Origin: a filamentous cyanobacterium ESFC-1
GTDB lineage: Bacteria > Cyanobacteriota > Cyanobacteriia > Cyanobacteriales > Spirulinaceae
DNA: 64,000 nucleotides
Reading direction: 5' to 3'
NCBI GenBank assembly: GCA_000380225.1
Contig: KB904821.1
Location: forward strand, 3,579,631 to 3,643,630
Shown here: piece after piece, positions 50,281 to 62,544 of the stretch
Position numbering within the stretch: the stretch's first letter is position 1
How the letters are laid out: each line of letters opens with the position of its first letter
Made by a program: the position numbers and the translations under genes
Notes under the pieces: model-generated
Told to the model about the DNA's origin: nothing
The model's input: only the letters and a program-made list of their open reading frames with translations
Database searches by the model: none

Positions 50281-51093
50281 AAAATTCAAATCACCTTGAT
50301 AACCCGAAAGTTCGGCTAACTCTGCCAAAGATCGCGCCCCTTGATGATTTTGCCCGTTAATCTCCCAAGTGGGATAAGCCCGTACCCCGGCTTGTCGGCA
50401 CAAATCGGGCTGGGCATTTTTACCGCGAGGGTCACATTCAACTTCTTGGATTTGGGCATAAGCCCCTTGACCAAATAGTTCCCGTTGATACTTACAAGCC
50501 CCACACCAATAAGTCCCGTAAACTTTAGCCCCGATGCTGCTGAGGTGTTGGGCTAAAGCTATTTTTGGGGATTGGGGGCTGTTTGGTGGAGGTGGGGCTT
50601 GAGCCACATTTGGAGACGCAGCCGCCGCAGGTTGGGGTTGAGGTGGGGTAGCCCTGTTGGTTTTCGCGACGGAAACCGGAGGACGAGAAGGGGGAGGGGG
50701 AGGGGATTTGGCGTTTTGTTGGGCAGTGGTGAGGTTTTGTTGGTAAGCGGCAATTTTTTCTTGCGCGATCGCGCCTTTTGCGTCAGACTCAGGAATAGTC
50801 TGTAACAGCGAGATCGCTCGTTGCCAGCGAGAAGCCACCATTTGCCAATCTTCGGCGGTGATGGCGGTATCGGTTACCGCGATCGCCCCGGTTGCAATAT
50901 CCTCAGCATTGGCCAAGGTACTCTCAGATGTAGTCGTAGAGGCTTGAGGAGAGGGAGAAGGAGCCGCTTGGGGGGTTGCCGGAGATGCTACACTTACCGT
51001 TGGCGAATTAGTGGGTTCGGTAGCCAGGGTTGAACAGCCCGTCGCGATCGCGCCAAGGGTTAACCCGGCAAATAGTGTTGTGTATTTTCTCAT
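50278..51093 (-). CDS. Lipoprotein with thioredoxin-like domain
   Basis: This 271-residue protein has a signal peptide ending in the lipobox AIATGC near residue 20, followed by a Pro/Ser/Ala-rich linker. A helical stretch (about residues 60-120, ADAKGAIAQEKIAAYQQNL-like) and a second proline-rich linker come next. The last 85 residues form a thioredoxin/glutaredoxin-like domain with the redox motif CGAC in VYGTYWCGACKYQRELFG and a cis-Pro region RAYPTWEINGQ. This C-terminal domain resembles the one fused to cyanobacterial VKOR proteins. With the downstream CcdA-like gene it suggests a periplasmic or lumenal thiol relay (inference). Confidence 0.85.
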   Translation of the reverse strand: MRKYTTLFAGLTLGAIATGCSTLATEPTNSPTVSVASPATPQAAPSPSPQASTTTSESTLANAEDIATGAIAVTDTAITAEDWQMVASRWQRAISLLQTIPESDAKGAIAQEKIAAYQQNLTTAQQNAKSPPPPPSRPPVSVAKTNRATPPQPQPAAAASPNVAQAPPPPNSPQSPKIALAQHLSSIGAKVYGTYWCGACKYQRELFGQGAYAQIQEVECDPRGKNAQPDLCRQAGVRAYPTWEINGQNHQGARSLAELAELSGYQGDLNF

Positions 51094-51302
51094 GGGTTGG
51101 GGTTTGGACAGGGTGAGCTTAGGGAAACTGAGACAGCCAAGGCCGTATAAGATTGTTGGTTGCGATTGACTACGGTTCCTCTTGTCAGAATTACGGAATT
51201 GTAGTACACCAATACTTATTGGGATATCAAAAAGCGGCAGAAGGTCAAGCCATCTCCACCGCTTGCTTCCCGTATCGTCATGCTACCTTGATTGAGAGGG
51301 TT

Positions 51303-51704
51303 CTAAGACGGGTCGGGTAAATGTTCTAGGATTTTATTAACGAATTCTTGGTGATCGATAACAGGTTTAGAAATATAGCCATCAGCCCCGCTTTGCTTGA
51401 GGAAATTCTCGCGATCGCCTTCCATGGCGTGAGCCGTGACCAGAATAATCGGTAACTTTGCCGTATCCGGGTCAGATTTGAGCATTTGAGTAATCTTAAT
51501 GCCATCAACGGCCTTGCCTTGATAAACGCTGTGAGCCAGGGAAACATCCATCAAAATAATGTCAATTTCTCCAGATTGAGCCACTTTCATTACTTCTTCA
51601 ACATCTTCAGTTCCTTTGACCGCCAAGCCCCCCCGCTTGGTCAAAATTTTAGAAAATACACGAAGATTAATGGGATCGTCTTCTACAATCAGAACGGTTG
51701 TCAT
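51303..51704 (-). CDS. Stand-alone CheY-like response regulator
   Basis: This 133-residue receiver domain has its catalytic residues in place: acidic pair E8-D9-D10 (LIVEDDPIN), phospho-acceptor Asp in IILMDVSL, Thr in LVTAHAM and Lys in ISKPV. The loop after the phospho-Asp has an insertion (AHSVYQGKAVDG), as in a cyanobacterial subgroup. There is no output domain. No kinase is adjacent. The region upstream is short and divergent with the gyrA-type gene. Confidence 0.92.
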   Translation of the reverse strand: MTTVLIVEDDPINLRVFSKILTKRGGLAVKGTEDVEEVMKVAQSGEIDIILMDVSLAHSVYQGKAVDGIKITQMLKSDPDTAKLPIILVTAHAMEGDRENFLKQSGADGYISKPVIDHQEFVNKILEHLPDPS

Positions 51705-51854
51705 AAGGTTTCTTCAAAAAAATGGACGAACAGGCGAGCGAAGATCGCAACTAAAATCATTAACGGGCAGCTTTGGTAATATTGCCACTACAATAACAAT
51801 CCGTCATCTTCTTAGGGCAGTAAAACACATTAAAACATTTAGGACGAAAAACTC

Positions 51855-54344
51855 ATGGCCAAACAGCTTAATCTGTTAAAGACCGGACAAGTCATTCCTA
51901 CCGCACTACACGCAGAAATGAAACGGTCTTACCTTGAATATGCCATGAGTACGATCGTCGGTAGAGCATTACCGGACGTGCGCGATGGCTTAAAACCCGT
52001 TCATCGACGTATTTTATACGCGATGCACGAATTGGGGCTAACCCCAGATCGACCGTTTCGCAAATGCGCTCGCGTCGTCGGGGACGTTTTGGGGAAATAT
52101 CATCCCCACGGCGATCAATCGGTGTACGATGCTTTGGTGCGGATGGTGCAGGAATTTTCCAGCCGTTATCCCCTACTCGATGGCCATGGCAATTTTGGCT
52201 CAGTAGACAACGATCCAGCCGCCGCCATGCGTTACACCGAAACACGCCTCGCTCCGGTGGCTCACCAAGCCATGCTCTCAGAAATTGGCGAAGCTACGGT
52301 AGATTTTTCCAGTAACTTCGACAATTCTCAGCAAGAGCCTGTCGTTTTGCCCGCGCAGCTACCTATATTATTACTCAATGGCTGCTCTGGAATTGCAGTG
52401 GGAATGGCCACTAATGTTCCTCCCCACAATTTAGGGGAATTGGTTGATGGTTTAATTGCTTTGATCGACCGTCCGAGTCTCACCGACGAGCAACTGTTTC
52501 GCTTGATTCCGGGGCCCGATTTCCCTACAGGGGGCGAAATTATCGACACCGCCGGGATTGAGGATGCTTATCGGACGGGCCGCGGTATTATCCCGATGCG
52601 GGGGGTGGCTAGGATTGAAAAAGTCCGTAGGGGCAAGCGACGGAAAGAGAAAAGTGTTATTACCATTACTGAGTTTCCGTTTCAGGTGAATAAGGCGGGT
52701 TGGATTGAAAAAGTGGCCCATTTGGTGAATCAGGGCAGACTCGAAGGAATCGCTGATATTCGGGATGAGAGCGATCGCGACGGGATTCGTGTTGTTGTCG
52801 AAACCAAGCGAGATGCGAATCCCCAAGAAGTGCTGCGACAGCTTTACAAACAAACCCATTTACAAAACAATTTTGGGGCGATTTTACTGGCGCTGGTGGA
52901 TAATAAGCCCTGTCAGTTGAGTTTGCGCGAAATTCTCGAACAGTTTTTGCGTTTTCGCGAAGAAACCCTCACCCGTCAGTATAATCACGAACTGAACCAA
53001 GCCCAACGCCGCTTACAGTTGGTTGAAGGGTTGCTGGTGGCGCTGGATAACCTGGATGCGACCATTGAGATTTTACGTCATGCACCGGATGGCGGGACGG
53101 CGAAAGTCTCGTTACAAGAGCAGTTGAATATTACTGAAGCTCAGGCTGATTCTATTTTAGCCATGCCGATGCGCCGTTTGACGGGGTTAGAACGGCAGAA
53201 ACTCGAAAACGAACAAGGGGAGTTACGCCAGCAAATTGAGCAGTTACAGTTATTGTTGGGCGATCGCCATGAGTTGATGAAGTCCCTTAAAAAGGATTTA
53301 AGGACATTAAAGCGTAAATTCAACAATCCGCGACGGACTCGTTTGATTACCCTCGAACCCGAACCGGAAGCCCCGAAAAAAGCGAAAAAGGGTAAAAAAG
53401 CCCCAATAGAACCCGCGCAGAAAGTCGCTGACACCCTGTTTACCGTCCCGGATGATGCGGTGGTCGAAATTAAGCGCAATGGTACGATTTGCTGGCATTC
53501 TCCGCCCCCAGAAGGGAAAACCGTAAGACGACCGGATGATGCAACGGTATTCCTCGAACCCGCACAGCAGCGAGACTACATGGTGATGGTGACTGAAAGC
53601 GGTAAAGCCTATCCCCTCGCGATCGCGGATATTCCCTCGGCAGGCAGTCAGGATACCGCCATTGTAGATTTGTTGCCTGCAAGCGTTCAAAATAAGCGAG
53701 AAAGCATCTTATTTTACTTTTTCCCCCCGAAAAACCCCAAAGAGACGGAAATCATCTTACTGACGGCTCAAGGACGGCTGAAGCGCCTGGCTTATACCGA
53801 GATTGCCGACTTGAGTAATCGCGGGGCGATGTTGATTAAACTCAAAGAAGATGATTCCTTGCGATCGCTCACTTTTGCTCAAGCCGGGATGGAAGTGGCG
53901 ATCGCGACATCGGGAGGGCGGATTCTACGCTTTGCCATTGATGACGTACAATTACCCGTGATGGGGCGATCGGCCCAAGGCAGTCAAGCCACCCGTTTGC
54001 GACGTACTGAAACGGCGATCGGTTGCGTCACGTTCAAAAAAGAAGCGGATATCCTCATTACCACCAGTCAAGGTTATGCCAAGCGTCTCCCCTTAAATCT
54101 AATTCGACAAGCCAATCGCGGCGATATTGGCACACAGGCGCTCCAATTTGCCAGTAAAACCGACAAACTGGCGCAAATGATTGTTTCTCCGCCAGAAAGC
54201 GAGCAAGTTGATGTGGTTCTCAGTAGCGATCGCTTGCTTCATGTCCCGGTTAAAGAGATTAAACTCTGGGGTAAAGATGGGACGGGCGATCGTCTACCGA
54301 AAATCAAAGATGATGAGGAAGTGGTCGATCTGATTTTTGCCTAA
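51855..54344 (+). CDS. Type II topoisomerase A subunit (GyrA/ParC-type)
   Basis: This 829-residue subunit cleaves and rejoins DNA in gyrase or topoisomerase IV. The N-terminal breakage-reunion domain is clear: [30 protein letters not shown], the catalytic Tyr127 in AMRYTETRL and [15 protein letters not shown] Lys-rich linker ([13 protein letters not shown], about residue 505) leads to the C-terminal beta-pinwheel. I do not find the QRRGGKG-type GyrA box needed for DNA wrapping, only degenerate matches ([10 protein letters not shown]). The protein may therefore be the topoisomerase IV-like paralogue; cyanobacteria commonly carry two such genes. The position equivalent to E. coli GyrA Ser83 is Gln88. 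Confidence 0.93.
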   Translation: MAKQLNLLKTGQVIPTALHAEMKRSYLEYAMSTIVGRALPDVRDGLKPVHRRILYAMHELGLTPDRPFRKCARVVGDVLGKYHPHGDQSVYDALVRMVQEFSSRYPLLDGHGNFGSVDNDPAAAMRYTETRLAPVAHQAMLSEIGEATVDFSSNFDNSQQEPVVLPAQLPILLLNGCSGIAVGMATNVPPHNLGELVDGLIALIDRPSLTDEQLFRLIPGPDFPTGGEIIDTAGIEDAYRTGRGIIPMRGVARIEKVRRGKRRKEKSVITITEFPFQVNKAGWIEKVAHLVNQGRLEGIADIRDESDRDGIRVVVETKRDANPQEVLRQLYKQTHLQNNFGAILLALVDNKPCQLSLREILEQFLRFREETLTRQYNHELNQAQRRLQLVEGLLVALDNLDATIEILRHAPDGGTAKVSLQEQLNITEAQADSILAMPMRRLTGLERQKLENEQGELRQQIEQLQLLLGDRHELMKSLKKDLRTLKRKFNNPRRTRLITLEPEPEAPKKAKKGKKAPIEPAQKVADTLFTVPDDAVVEIKRNGTICWHSPPPEGKTVRRPDDATVFLEPAQQRDYMVMVTESGKAYPLAIADIPSAGSQDTAIVDLLPASVQNKRESILFYFFPPKNPKETEIILLTAQGRLKRLAYTEIADLSNRGAMLIKLKEDDSLRSLTFAQAGMEVAIATSGGRILRFAIDDVQLPVMGRSAQGSQATRLRRTETAIGCVTFKKEADILITTSQGYAKRLPLNLIRQANRGDIGTQALQFASKTDKLAQMIVSPPESEQVDVVLSSDRLLHVPVKEIKLWGKDGTGDRLPKIKDDEEVVDLIFA

Positions 54345-54398
54345 ATTTGTAGAGGTGGGGTTTCCCCGTTCAATCCTAGGGAATGGGGATGGGGTGAT

Positions 54399-56666
54399 TT
54401 ATGACTCCTGTTCCCCGAAAGAACGCTTCACTTCTGCATGGGCTAGTTGTGCAATTGTTTCGATGCGATCGCCTTCCCCTCCCACGAGTAAGCTATCTTG
54501 GGAAACAAAAACAAAGTCATCATTAACAGAACGATACAGTTCCCCTTGACGGCGTAAGGCTTTGATAATGACATTATATTGCTGTTGTAAATGTGTTGGT
54601 GTTGTCCCAATCAAATCGGATTCTGGTGTTAGCGTCACCCAACGAACATTAGTATTATCAAGACTCAGTTTCCCGTGCATTAAATCCTGAAAAGCTGCCG
54701 TTTCCGAACGTTTCCCCACAATTAAAAGGCGATCGCCAGAATGCAATTTTGTCTCGCCTTTGGGATAATAAACCATACCATTTTCACTCTGAATGGCCAT
54801 CACTGCGACTCCCGTTAAATTGCGAACATTGGCCTTTGCCAGAGTGACATTATCAAGGGCAGAATTGGCCGGAAGGGTAACCCATTCGTTGTGAATGGTT
54901 GAGGCTGCGTTAATCAAATCTTTCTGCAACAATTCCGAAGCCTGCTTAGGCCGTACACTGAGATAGCGATCGGTGCGAATGGCGTTCAGAACGAGATCGA
55001 TACTCGTTTTCGATTCACCCAAATTTTTAAGGGTATGAGACCCTATCTCTAAACCTGCCTCAAACTCCGGCTGTACCACCTCTGTTGCGCCGAGTTGCGT
55101 CAAAACGTCAATTTCGCTGTTTTCGTGCGATCGCGCCACTACGTCCAATTCTGGGGCGAGTTCGAGGGCCCGTTTGAGTAGTAAGCGGGTACTCGCAGGA
55201 TCGGGGAGGGCGATCGCGAGGGCTTTGGCTTTTTCGAGATGGGCTTTTTCTAATACTAATTCTGAGTCACCATCCCCAAAGATATAAGGGATGTTTTCAT
55301 GACTCAAGCGTTGAATCGCCGCTTCACTATTTTCTATGACTAAAACCGGATAACCTTGATTGCGTAAAATATTAACAATCGTTTGACCAACTCTGCCATA
55401 ACCTGCAACTACTACATGATCGCAAATGGTTTCAGGAACCGATAATTTTTTGTGACTTTGGAATCGTTCAAAATAGCGAACCAAACTCGGAATACTGTTT
55501 AAACGATCGACTAAGCGGGGCGAAAAACGCATTTCTAAAGGGGTTAAAACCAAGGTAATCGCCGTTGTTCCTAAAAGCAGTAAATATTTTTCCTGGGTAA
55601 TAAAGCCAGTATCCAAAGCAACTAAAGCCAAAACAAACGAAAATTCCCCAATTTGATTAAGTCCCAAAGCTGAAACCACAGCATTTTTAAAAGAATAGCC
55701 AAACTTAATCACAATCGGAAAAATAATCGCTGCTTTCCCAATCATAACTAAGATGACTAAACCCAAAATAATCCCTAAATTATTCCAAATTACTCCTGGA
55801 TCGATTAACATCCCAATCGAGGCAAAGAACAAACTCGCAAAGGTGTCTCGAAGCGGTAAGACTTTAGCCAAAGCTTGATCGGAATAATCAATTTCAGCAA
55901 TCATCAACCCGGCAACAAACGCCCCCATTTCAATTGATAATCCCAAGGCTGAGGTGATCAGAGCAACCCCTAAACATAAAGCAATCGTTGTTAACAGAAA
56001 AAGCTCGCTACTTTCAGTTCTAGCCACCGTTTTAATAACTCTGGGAACTACCCAATACCCGGCGGCTAAAGCTCCAGCAATAAATAAAACGGCTTTGAGA
56101 ATCGCAAAACTCAACGCCTGGACTAGATTTTGTGGTTCGTTTAAAGCGGGTAAAATTGCCAACATTAAACCCAAGGCCAAATCCTGAGCAATCAGAATAG
56201 CCAGCATAATTTGACCGTGAATCGTATTGGTTTCACCCCGTTCAGTTAAAGTTTTTAAAACTACCGCCGTAGACGATAAAGATAAAATCGAACCCAAAAA
56301 GATTCCCTGGGAAATTGACTCAACCCAACCCAACCAAAGTGATAAAACGGCAGTTAAAGCAATCGTCGAGCCAATTTGTAATAAACTGCCTTGAATCGCA
56401 ATTTCTTTGACTCTTTTAAGTTCAGCGAGAGAAAACTCTACCCCCAAAGCAAAAAGCAGAAAAGCAACTCCCACCTCAGCCAAGGCTTTGATATCTTGTA
56501 ACTCACTTAGGAGTTTAAAACCAAAAGGCCCGACAATTAAACCACTGACCAAATAACCCAAAAGAACGGGTTGACGCAGGCGGTTGGCAATAAATCCGCC
56601 TACGGCAGAAGCCCCTAAAACCAAAGTCAAATCGATAATAAAATTTTCGCTTCCGGTTGCAGCCAT
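54399..56666 (-). CDS. KefB-like cation:proton antiporter with RCK domains
   Basis: This 755-residue protein has three regions. Residues 1-390 form about twelve transmembrane helices of the CPA2 Na+/H+ exchanger family (LLGYLVSGLIVGPFGF, STAVVLKTL, MGAFVAGLMIAEIDYS). Residues 415-545 are an RCK/TrkA-N nucleotide-binding domain with VVVAGYGRVGQTIVNIL. Two TrkA-C-type domains follow (about 560-640 and 660-740). Members exchange K+ or Na+ for protons under control of NAD(H) or nucleotides. Its convergent neighbour is the GyrA-type gene. The exact cation is not predictable. Confidence 0.93.
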   Translation of the reverse strand: MAATGSENFIIDLTLVLGASAVGGFIANRLRQPVLLGYLVSGLIVGPFGFKLLSELQDIKALAEVGVAFLLFALGVEFSLAELKRVKEIAIQGSLLQIGSTIALTAVLSLWLGWVESISQGIFLGSILSLSSTAVVLKTLTERGETNTIHGQIMLAILIAQDLALGLMLAILPALNEPQNLVQALSFAILKAVLFIAGALAAGYWVVPRVIKTVARTESSELFLLTTIALCLGVALITSALGLSIEMGAFVAGLMIAEIDYSDQALAKVLPLRDTFASLFFASIGMLIDPGVIWNNLGIILGLVILVMIGKAAIIFPIVIKFGYSFKNAVVSALGLNQIGEFSFVLALVALDTGFITQEKYLLLLGTTAITLVLTPLEMRFSPRLVDRLNSIPSLVRYFERFQSHKKLSVPETICDHVVVAGYGRVGQTIVNILRNQGYPVLVIENSEAAIQRLSHENIPYIFGDGDSELVLEKAHLEKAKALAIALPDPASTRLLLKRALELAPELDVVARSHENSEIDVLTQLGATEVVQPEFEAGLEIGSHTLKNLGESKTSIDLVLNAIRTDRYLSVRPKQASELLQKDLINAASTIHNEWVTLPANSALDNVTLAKANVRNLTGVAVMAIQSENGMVYYPKGETKLHSGDRLLIVGKRSETAAFQDLMHGKLSLDNTNVRWVTLTPESDLIGTTPTHLQQQYNVIIKALRRQGELYRSVNDDFVFVSQDSLLVGGEGDRIETIAQLAHAEVKRSFGEQES

Positions 56667-56954
56667 GTTTTTAAATTAAATAAATTTTTTAAAAGGTGAA
56701 AATATTTGCAATGGCTTGTTATTTCCTGATTTTTAATAAAGATGTTCCTTGAGATTAACAAGCTAAGTCTGTTCAAATTGTAAGTAATCTTCCTGAAAAT
56801 TGAATCATTCTGCCGAAATTTTTTAAACAAAACGAATGGCGATCGCGTCCGCTTCCTGCATCAATGCCCCCCCTAAAATAAGAGGCTGGCCAGCAAAGCG
56901 ATCGCCCTCTAAAATTTGTGTTAAAAGGGAATTGAAAACCCTGGCCTTGTGGTT
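56667..56954. other. AT-rich intergenic region before the fibrillin gene
   Basis: This 288-bp divergent region is AT-rich on the left and holds two HIP1 sites (near 56840 and 56898). Promoters of the antiporter and the fibrillin gene should lie here. I see no other feature. Confidence 0.4.
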
Positions 56955-57464
56955 ATGACCCAAGACGAACCGAAAGCAGTTTTGCAACATCTCGCCCAAG
57001 GTAACGTTGTGCGTCGAGATGCCTTAGAAAGCGCGATCGCGACCCTCGAAAAGCAATCTAGCCCCCGTCTCACCTTTGCCGATTTAGCTGGAGAATGGCG
57101 CTTATTGTGGACGAGTGGTACCAAAAACAGGCAAAAAATGCCCTTGGGTCGCGAAACCGAGGAAATCCATCTTACGCAACGATCGCGTATTATCCAAGCC
57201 TTCGACCCTAACCAAAATCGTATTGAAAACAAAGTTTATTTTCCCATTGGCTGTTTGACCGTCGCCGGAACTTGCCGCTACACCGCCAGCAAGCGCCTTA
57301 ATTTCACCTTTTCGCAATTATCCCTAAAACTCGGCAATCTGCCCGCCCTAGACCTACCCTTTGGCTCCTGGGCGACAGGTTGGCTCCAAACCACCTACCT
57401 CGATGGAGAGTATCACATCGAACGGGGCGATCGCGGTGGGGTTTCGGTGTATCAAAAAGTTTAG
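56955..57464 (+). CDS. PAP/fibrillin family protein
   Basis: This 169-residue lipid-associated protein matches the plastid-lipid-associated (fibrillin) family: LAGEWRLLWTSGTKNRQKMP near residue 50, IIQAFDPNQNRIENKVYFP, a central beta-barrel and the C-terminal GWLQTTYLDGEYHIERGDRGGVSVYQK signature with the DRG-type tail. It has no signal peptide, as usual for cyanobacterial members, which associate with thylakoids and protect photosystems. The ATG at 56955 or the GTG at 56949 may be the start. Confidence 0.9.
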   Translation: MTQDEPKAVLQHLAQGNVVRRDALESAIATLEKQSSPRLTFADLAGEWRLLWTSGTKNRQKMPLGRETEEIHLTQRSRIIQAFDPNQNRIENKVYFPIGCLTVAGTCRYTASKRLNFTFSQLSLKLGNLPALDLPFGSWATGWLQTTYLDGEYHIERGDRGGVSVYQKV

Positions 57465-57550
57465 TCCTTGGTCATTTGTCCTTGGTCATTTGTCCTTGGT
57501 CATTCGTCCTTGGTTCTTTGTAATTTTGCCAACAACCAACAACCAATAAC
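57465..57550. repeat. STRR array TTGGTCA / CCAACAA between convergent genes
   Basis: Five CCTTGGTCATTTGT-type 14-bp units (two heptamers each) are followed by inverted CCAACAACCAACAACCAATAA. The array fills nearly all of the spacer between the convergent fibrillin and CDF genes. Confidence 0.85.
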
Positions 57551-58240
57551 TCAACGAATCAACTCGTTAAGGGAAGGATACAACACCTTTTCTAACTCTT
57601 GGCGTTCGGTGGGGGTTAGCGGCACAGAAGCGACCGATCGCGTGGTTAGAGCCTGTATACTCTGGATTAGTAAAGGCAACGCCAAAATCGCGATCGCCCC
57701 AGCTACAATCAAACTCATCGCCCCATCCGCCCAATTCCAATGTAACCAAGCCACCGCGATCGCCGCCAAAATCGTCCCCAGAGAACTCACCACATCAGCC
57801 AGAATGTGTAAAAACGCCCCGCGCAAATTGAGGTCGTGACAGCTACAACTGCGTAACCACAAGGCATTAAAACTATTAATTCCCAACCCCGCGATCGCAA
57901 TCAACAGCATCGGCAACCCTTGAATTTCGGGAACCGGGGAATGCAAACGCTCCAACGCCTCCCAACCAATCCACCCCGCTACAAATAGCAAACTTAAACC
58001 ATTAATACAAGCCGCGATCGCCTTCACGCGAGACTGAGACGTAACCCGGCTTTGCATTGCCATTGCCGCGATCGTCACCCCCAATGCTGCCACATCCGAC
58101 AACACATGACCCGCATCTGCCAACAAAGATAAACTCTGACTCCACCAAGCCCCGATCAACTCGGTTACAAAAAAGCCACTGAGTAATGCCAATGCCAGTT
58201 GTAACAGTTGTAGGGGAGAGCGATCGCGCAGCCAAGCCAT
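57551..58240 (-). CDS. Cation diffusion facilitator (CDF), short form
   Basis: This 229-residue protein has six transmembrane helices with the metal sites of the CDF/ZnT family: ADAGHVLSD near residue 45 and LHILADVVSS near 146 (HxxxD type). Members export Zn2+, Co2+, Fe2+ or Mn2+ in exchange for protons. Typical proteins have about 300 residues; the cytoplasmic metal-sensing C-terminal domain is mostly missing here, with only about 25 residues after the last helix. The His-rich loop of ZnT proteins is also absent. Confidence 0.88.
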   Translation of the reverse strand: MAWLRDRSPLQLLQLALALLSGFFVTELIGAWWSQSLSLLADAGHVLSDVAALGVTIAAMAMQSRVTSQSRVKAIAACINGLSLLFVAGWIGWEALERLHSPVPEIQGLPMLLIAIAGLGINSFNALWLRSCSCHDLNLRGAFLHILADVVSSLGTILAAIAVAWLHWNWADGAMSLIVAGAIAILALPLLIQSIQALTTRSVASVPLTPTERQELEKVLYPSLNELIR

Positions 58241-58377
58241 AAATTTTCCAACTATAAAAAACTTAATATTTTCTTAATCGTAAGAGATTTCTTAGTCATT
58301 TGTCCTTGGTCGTTAGTCATTTGTCATTTGTCCTTGGTCATTTGTCCTTGGTCATTAGTCTTTTGTCACAGGGGCCA

Positions 58378-58496
58378 CCAACAACCAATAACCAATAACC
58401 AACAACCAATAACCAATAACCAACAACCAATAACCAACAACCAACAACCAATAACCAACAACCAACAACCAATAACCAATAACCAATAACCAACAA
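58378..58496. repeat. 17-unit CCAATAA/CCAACAA heptamer array after ftsH
   Basis: Seventeen exact-register heptamers run from 58378 to 58496, directly beyond the ftsH terminator. To the left lie TTGTCATTTGTCCTTGGTCA-type degenerate units (58290-58375). The two orientations face each other, as in the array at 57465. No gene is seen in the whole 58241-58548 spacer. Confidence 0.9.
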
Positions 58497-58497
58497 C

Positions 58498-58524
58498 AAA
58501 AAAAGGAGATGGTTTCCCACCTCC
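58498..58524 (-). terminator. Intrinsic terminator of ftsH
   Basis: On the minus strand GGAGGTGG pairs with CCATCTCC (one G-U pair) around a short loop and is followed by seven T. It lies 25 bases after the ftsH stop. Confidence 0.85.
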
Positions 58525-58548
58525 TCAAGTTCCCAATCCTAATCAGAA

Positions 58549-60435
58549 TTACAGTTGCGGCACATATTGTTCTTTTTCAGGAACTTCAGCGTATTCCGCC
58601 ACAATTTGACGGAACTCAGCACCATCAATCGTTTCTTTTTCGATCAGTAAGTCCACCAAGCGATCCACCACAACGCGGTTGTCGCGAATCAACGTCCGGG
58701 CCATGTCGTGACCTTTTTCCACAAGAACCCGCACTTGGTCGTCAATTTTCGCAGCGACTTCTTCGGAATATTCATTGCGGTTCATCAAACCATTCCCCAA
58801 AAAGACCTCGCTGGTTTGGTCTTCTAAAGACAACAGCCCTAACTCACTCATCCCGAAACGAGTTACCATTTGTCGCGCCAAGCCAGTAACTTGCTGTAAA
58901 TCGCCGCCAGCGCCCGTAGTAACCTCGTGATAGCCAAACACCTCTTCTTCAGCCGCACGACCCCCCATAGCGCCAGCAATGCGGGCCATGAGTTGCGATC
59001 GCGTGGTGAGTCCTTGTTCTTCGTTCGGTGTGAACCAAGTCAAACCTTGGGCTTGACCGCGGGGAATCAACGTCACCTTCTGTACCGGGTCGTGGTCTTT
59101 GAGCAACGTCCCGACAATGGCGTGGCCGACTTCGTGATAAGCAATCAAGCGTTTGCTCTTGCTATCAACTAACGGCGTACCTTCCATCCCCGCCACAACG
59201 CGATCGACAGCATCGTTAATTTCTGCCATGGTAATCGCTTCTTTGCGACGACGAGCCGTTAAAATTGCCGCTTCGTTGAGCAAGTTCGCCAAATCCGCCC
59301 CCGTAAAGCCAGGAGTACGGCGAGCAATCGATTCAATCGAAATTTCTGAAGATAACTTCTTGTTGCGAGCGTGAACTTCTAACACCCCAATGCGACCTTT
59401 GAAGTCCGGCGCATCTACAGATACCTGACGGTCGAAACGACCGGGACGCAACAGGGCAGAATCCAACACATCCGGGCGGTTCGTCGCCGCGATAATAATA
59501 ATCCCGGTGTTGCCTTCAAAACCGTCCATTTCGGTCAACAACTGGTTGAGGGTTTGTTCCCGTTCGTCGTTACCGCCGCCGATACCAGCGCCCCGTTGAC
59601 GACCAACTGCATCAATCTCATCGATGAAGATCAAGCAAGGAGCATTTTCTTTGGCTTTTTTGAACAAATCGCGAACGCGAGAAGCCCCAACCCCGACAAA
59701 CATTTCCACAAATTCTGAACCGGAAATGCTGAAGAAAGGAACGCCAGCTTCCCCTGCGATCGCTTTGGCCATTAAGGTTTTACCGGTTCCCGGAGGGCCA
59801 ATGAGTAATACACCTTTAGGAATCCGCGCCCCCACTGCGGTAAAGCGTTCGGGTTGTTTCAAGAAGGTCACGACTTCTTGCAGTTCTTCTTTGGCTTCTT
59901 CAATGCCGGCCACATCATCAAACAAAATGCCGGTTTTGGCTTCCATCATGAAGCGGGCTTTGGATTTACCAAAATTCATGGCTTGGCCGGGGCCGCCGGG
60001 CATATTGCTCGAACGGCGGAACAAGAAGAACAACGCCCCAATCAATAAAATCGGGAAAATCAAATTCCCTAAAAAGCCCCACAAAGCACCGTCACTGCGG
60101 GCAGGGTGGGATTCGAGGGCGACGTTATTATCGCGTAATTTAGCGACCAGTTCGGGAGAATTCCCCGGCAAGTCTACCCGCAAGACTTGAGTTTTGTTGT
60201 TGAGTTGCGGGTCAACAGCTTGTACGATCGCGGTGCGACCGCCTTCATACAAATCCACACTGCCCACGCGGCCTTGTTCGAGATACTCCAGAAAGCGCCC
60301 GTAGGTCATACGGGTGCTGGCGGTGTTATTGCCAAAATCGGTGGTGGTGGTTGCAAAGGTGCCTTGCCACAAAAAGAACCCAATGACGAGGGCGGGGATT
60401 GTCCACAGTAGAATTACTCTCCAGGAAAATTTCAT
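58549..60435 (-). CDS. ftsH: ATP-dependent zinc metalloprotease FtsH
   Basis: This 628-residue membrane AAA protease has two N-terminal transmembrane helices (residues 7-25 and 112-130) around a lumenal domain. The AAA module shows Walker A GPPGTGKT near 208, Walker B LIFIDEID near 265 and the second region of homology with RPGRFDRQV. The zinc motif HEVGH near 430 and the rest of the peptidase domain follow. The length and the C-terminal [12 protein letters not shown] fit the cyanobacterial FtsH2-type, which removes damaged D1 during photosystem II repair; this paralogue assignment is likely but not certain. It is followed by its own terminator. Confidence 0.96.
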   Translation of the reverse strand: MKFSWRVILLWTIPALVIGFFLWQGTFATTTTDFGNNTASTRMTYGRFLEYLEQGRVGSVDLYEGGRTAIVQAVDPQLNNKTQVLRVDLPGNSPELVAKLRDNNVALESHPARSDGALWGFLGNLIFPILLIGALFFLFRRSSNMPGGPGQAMNFGKSKARFMMEAKTGILFDDVAGIEEAKEELQEVVTFLKQPERFTAVGARIPKGVLLIGPPGTGKTLMAKAIAGEAGVPFFSISGSEFVEMFVGVGASRVRDLFKKAKENAPCLIFIDEIDAVGRQRGAGIGGGNDEREQTLNQLLTEMDGFEGNTGIIIIAATNRPDVLDSALLRPGRFDRQVSVDAPDFKGRIGVLEVHARNKKLSSEISIESIARRTPGFTGADLANLLNEAAILTARRRKEAITMAEINDAVDRVVAGMEGTPLVDSKSKRLIAYHEVGHAIVGTLLKDHDPVQKVTLIPRGQAQGLTWFTPNEEQGLTTRSQLMARIAGAMGGRAAEEEVFGYHEVTTGAGGDLQQVTGLARQMVTRFGMSELGLLSLEDQTSEVFLGNGLMNRNEYSEEVAAKIDDQVRVLVEKGHDMARTLIRDNRVVVDRLVDLLIEKETIDGAEFRQIVAEYAEVPEKEQYVPQL

Positions 60436-60727
60436 GTTTTAAAGTTCTCTAGATAGATTTTTGTTGCTTATCTTGTCCTGTTGCGGGGTAAGACGGGCGA
60501 TCGCAAAGGCGCGATCGCGGCTCTTGATACCCGAAAAAGAATTACTTTCGATCTTTAGCTTAACTAAAGTTAACTTAATTCTCATTTTAACAGCAAGCCT
60601 TGCGATTGCTTGCTTCCCCTAAAGTTAATGCGCCCTTTTCCTATCTTCACAACGAAGCCTAGGAAAAAGACGCATCCCCCATGATTGGACAAAATCTAGG
60701 GTTTAGAGCGAATTAGAGCGACCGACT
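60436..60727. other. Spacer between petH and ftsH with a long hairpin
   Basis: This region serves as petH 3' end and ftsH promoter. ATGCGCCCTTTTCCTA (60628-60643) pairs with TAGGAAAAAGACGCAT (60660-60675) with three imperfect positions, forming a 16-bp stem some 55 bases past the petH stop, a likely petH 3' end. A second small hairpin AGCAAGC/GCTTGCT stands at about 60592-60614. No gene is seen. Confidence 0.5.

Positions 60728-62544
<1,817 letters not shown>

Noticed and set aside
58378..58496. Origin of replication iterons
   Set aside because: The heptamers match the STRR type found at several gene ends. There is no DnaA-box cluster and no dnaA or dnaN nearby.
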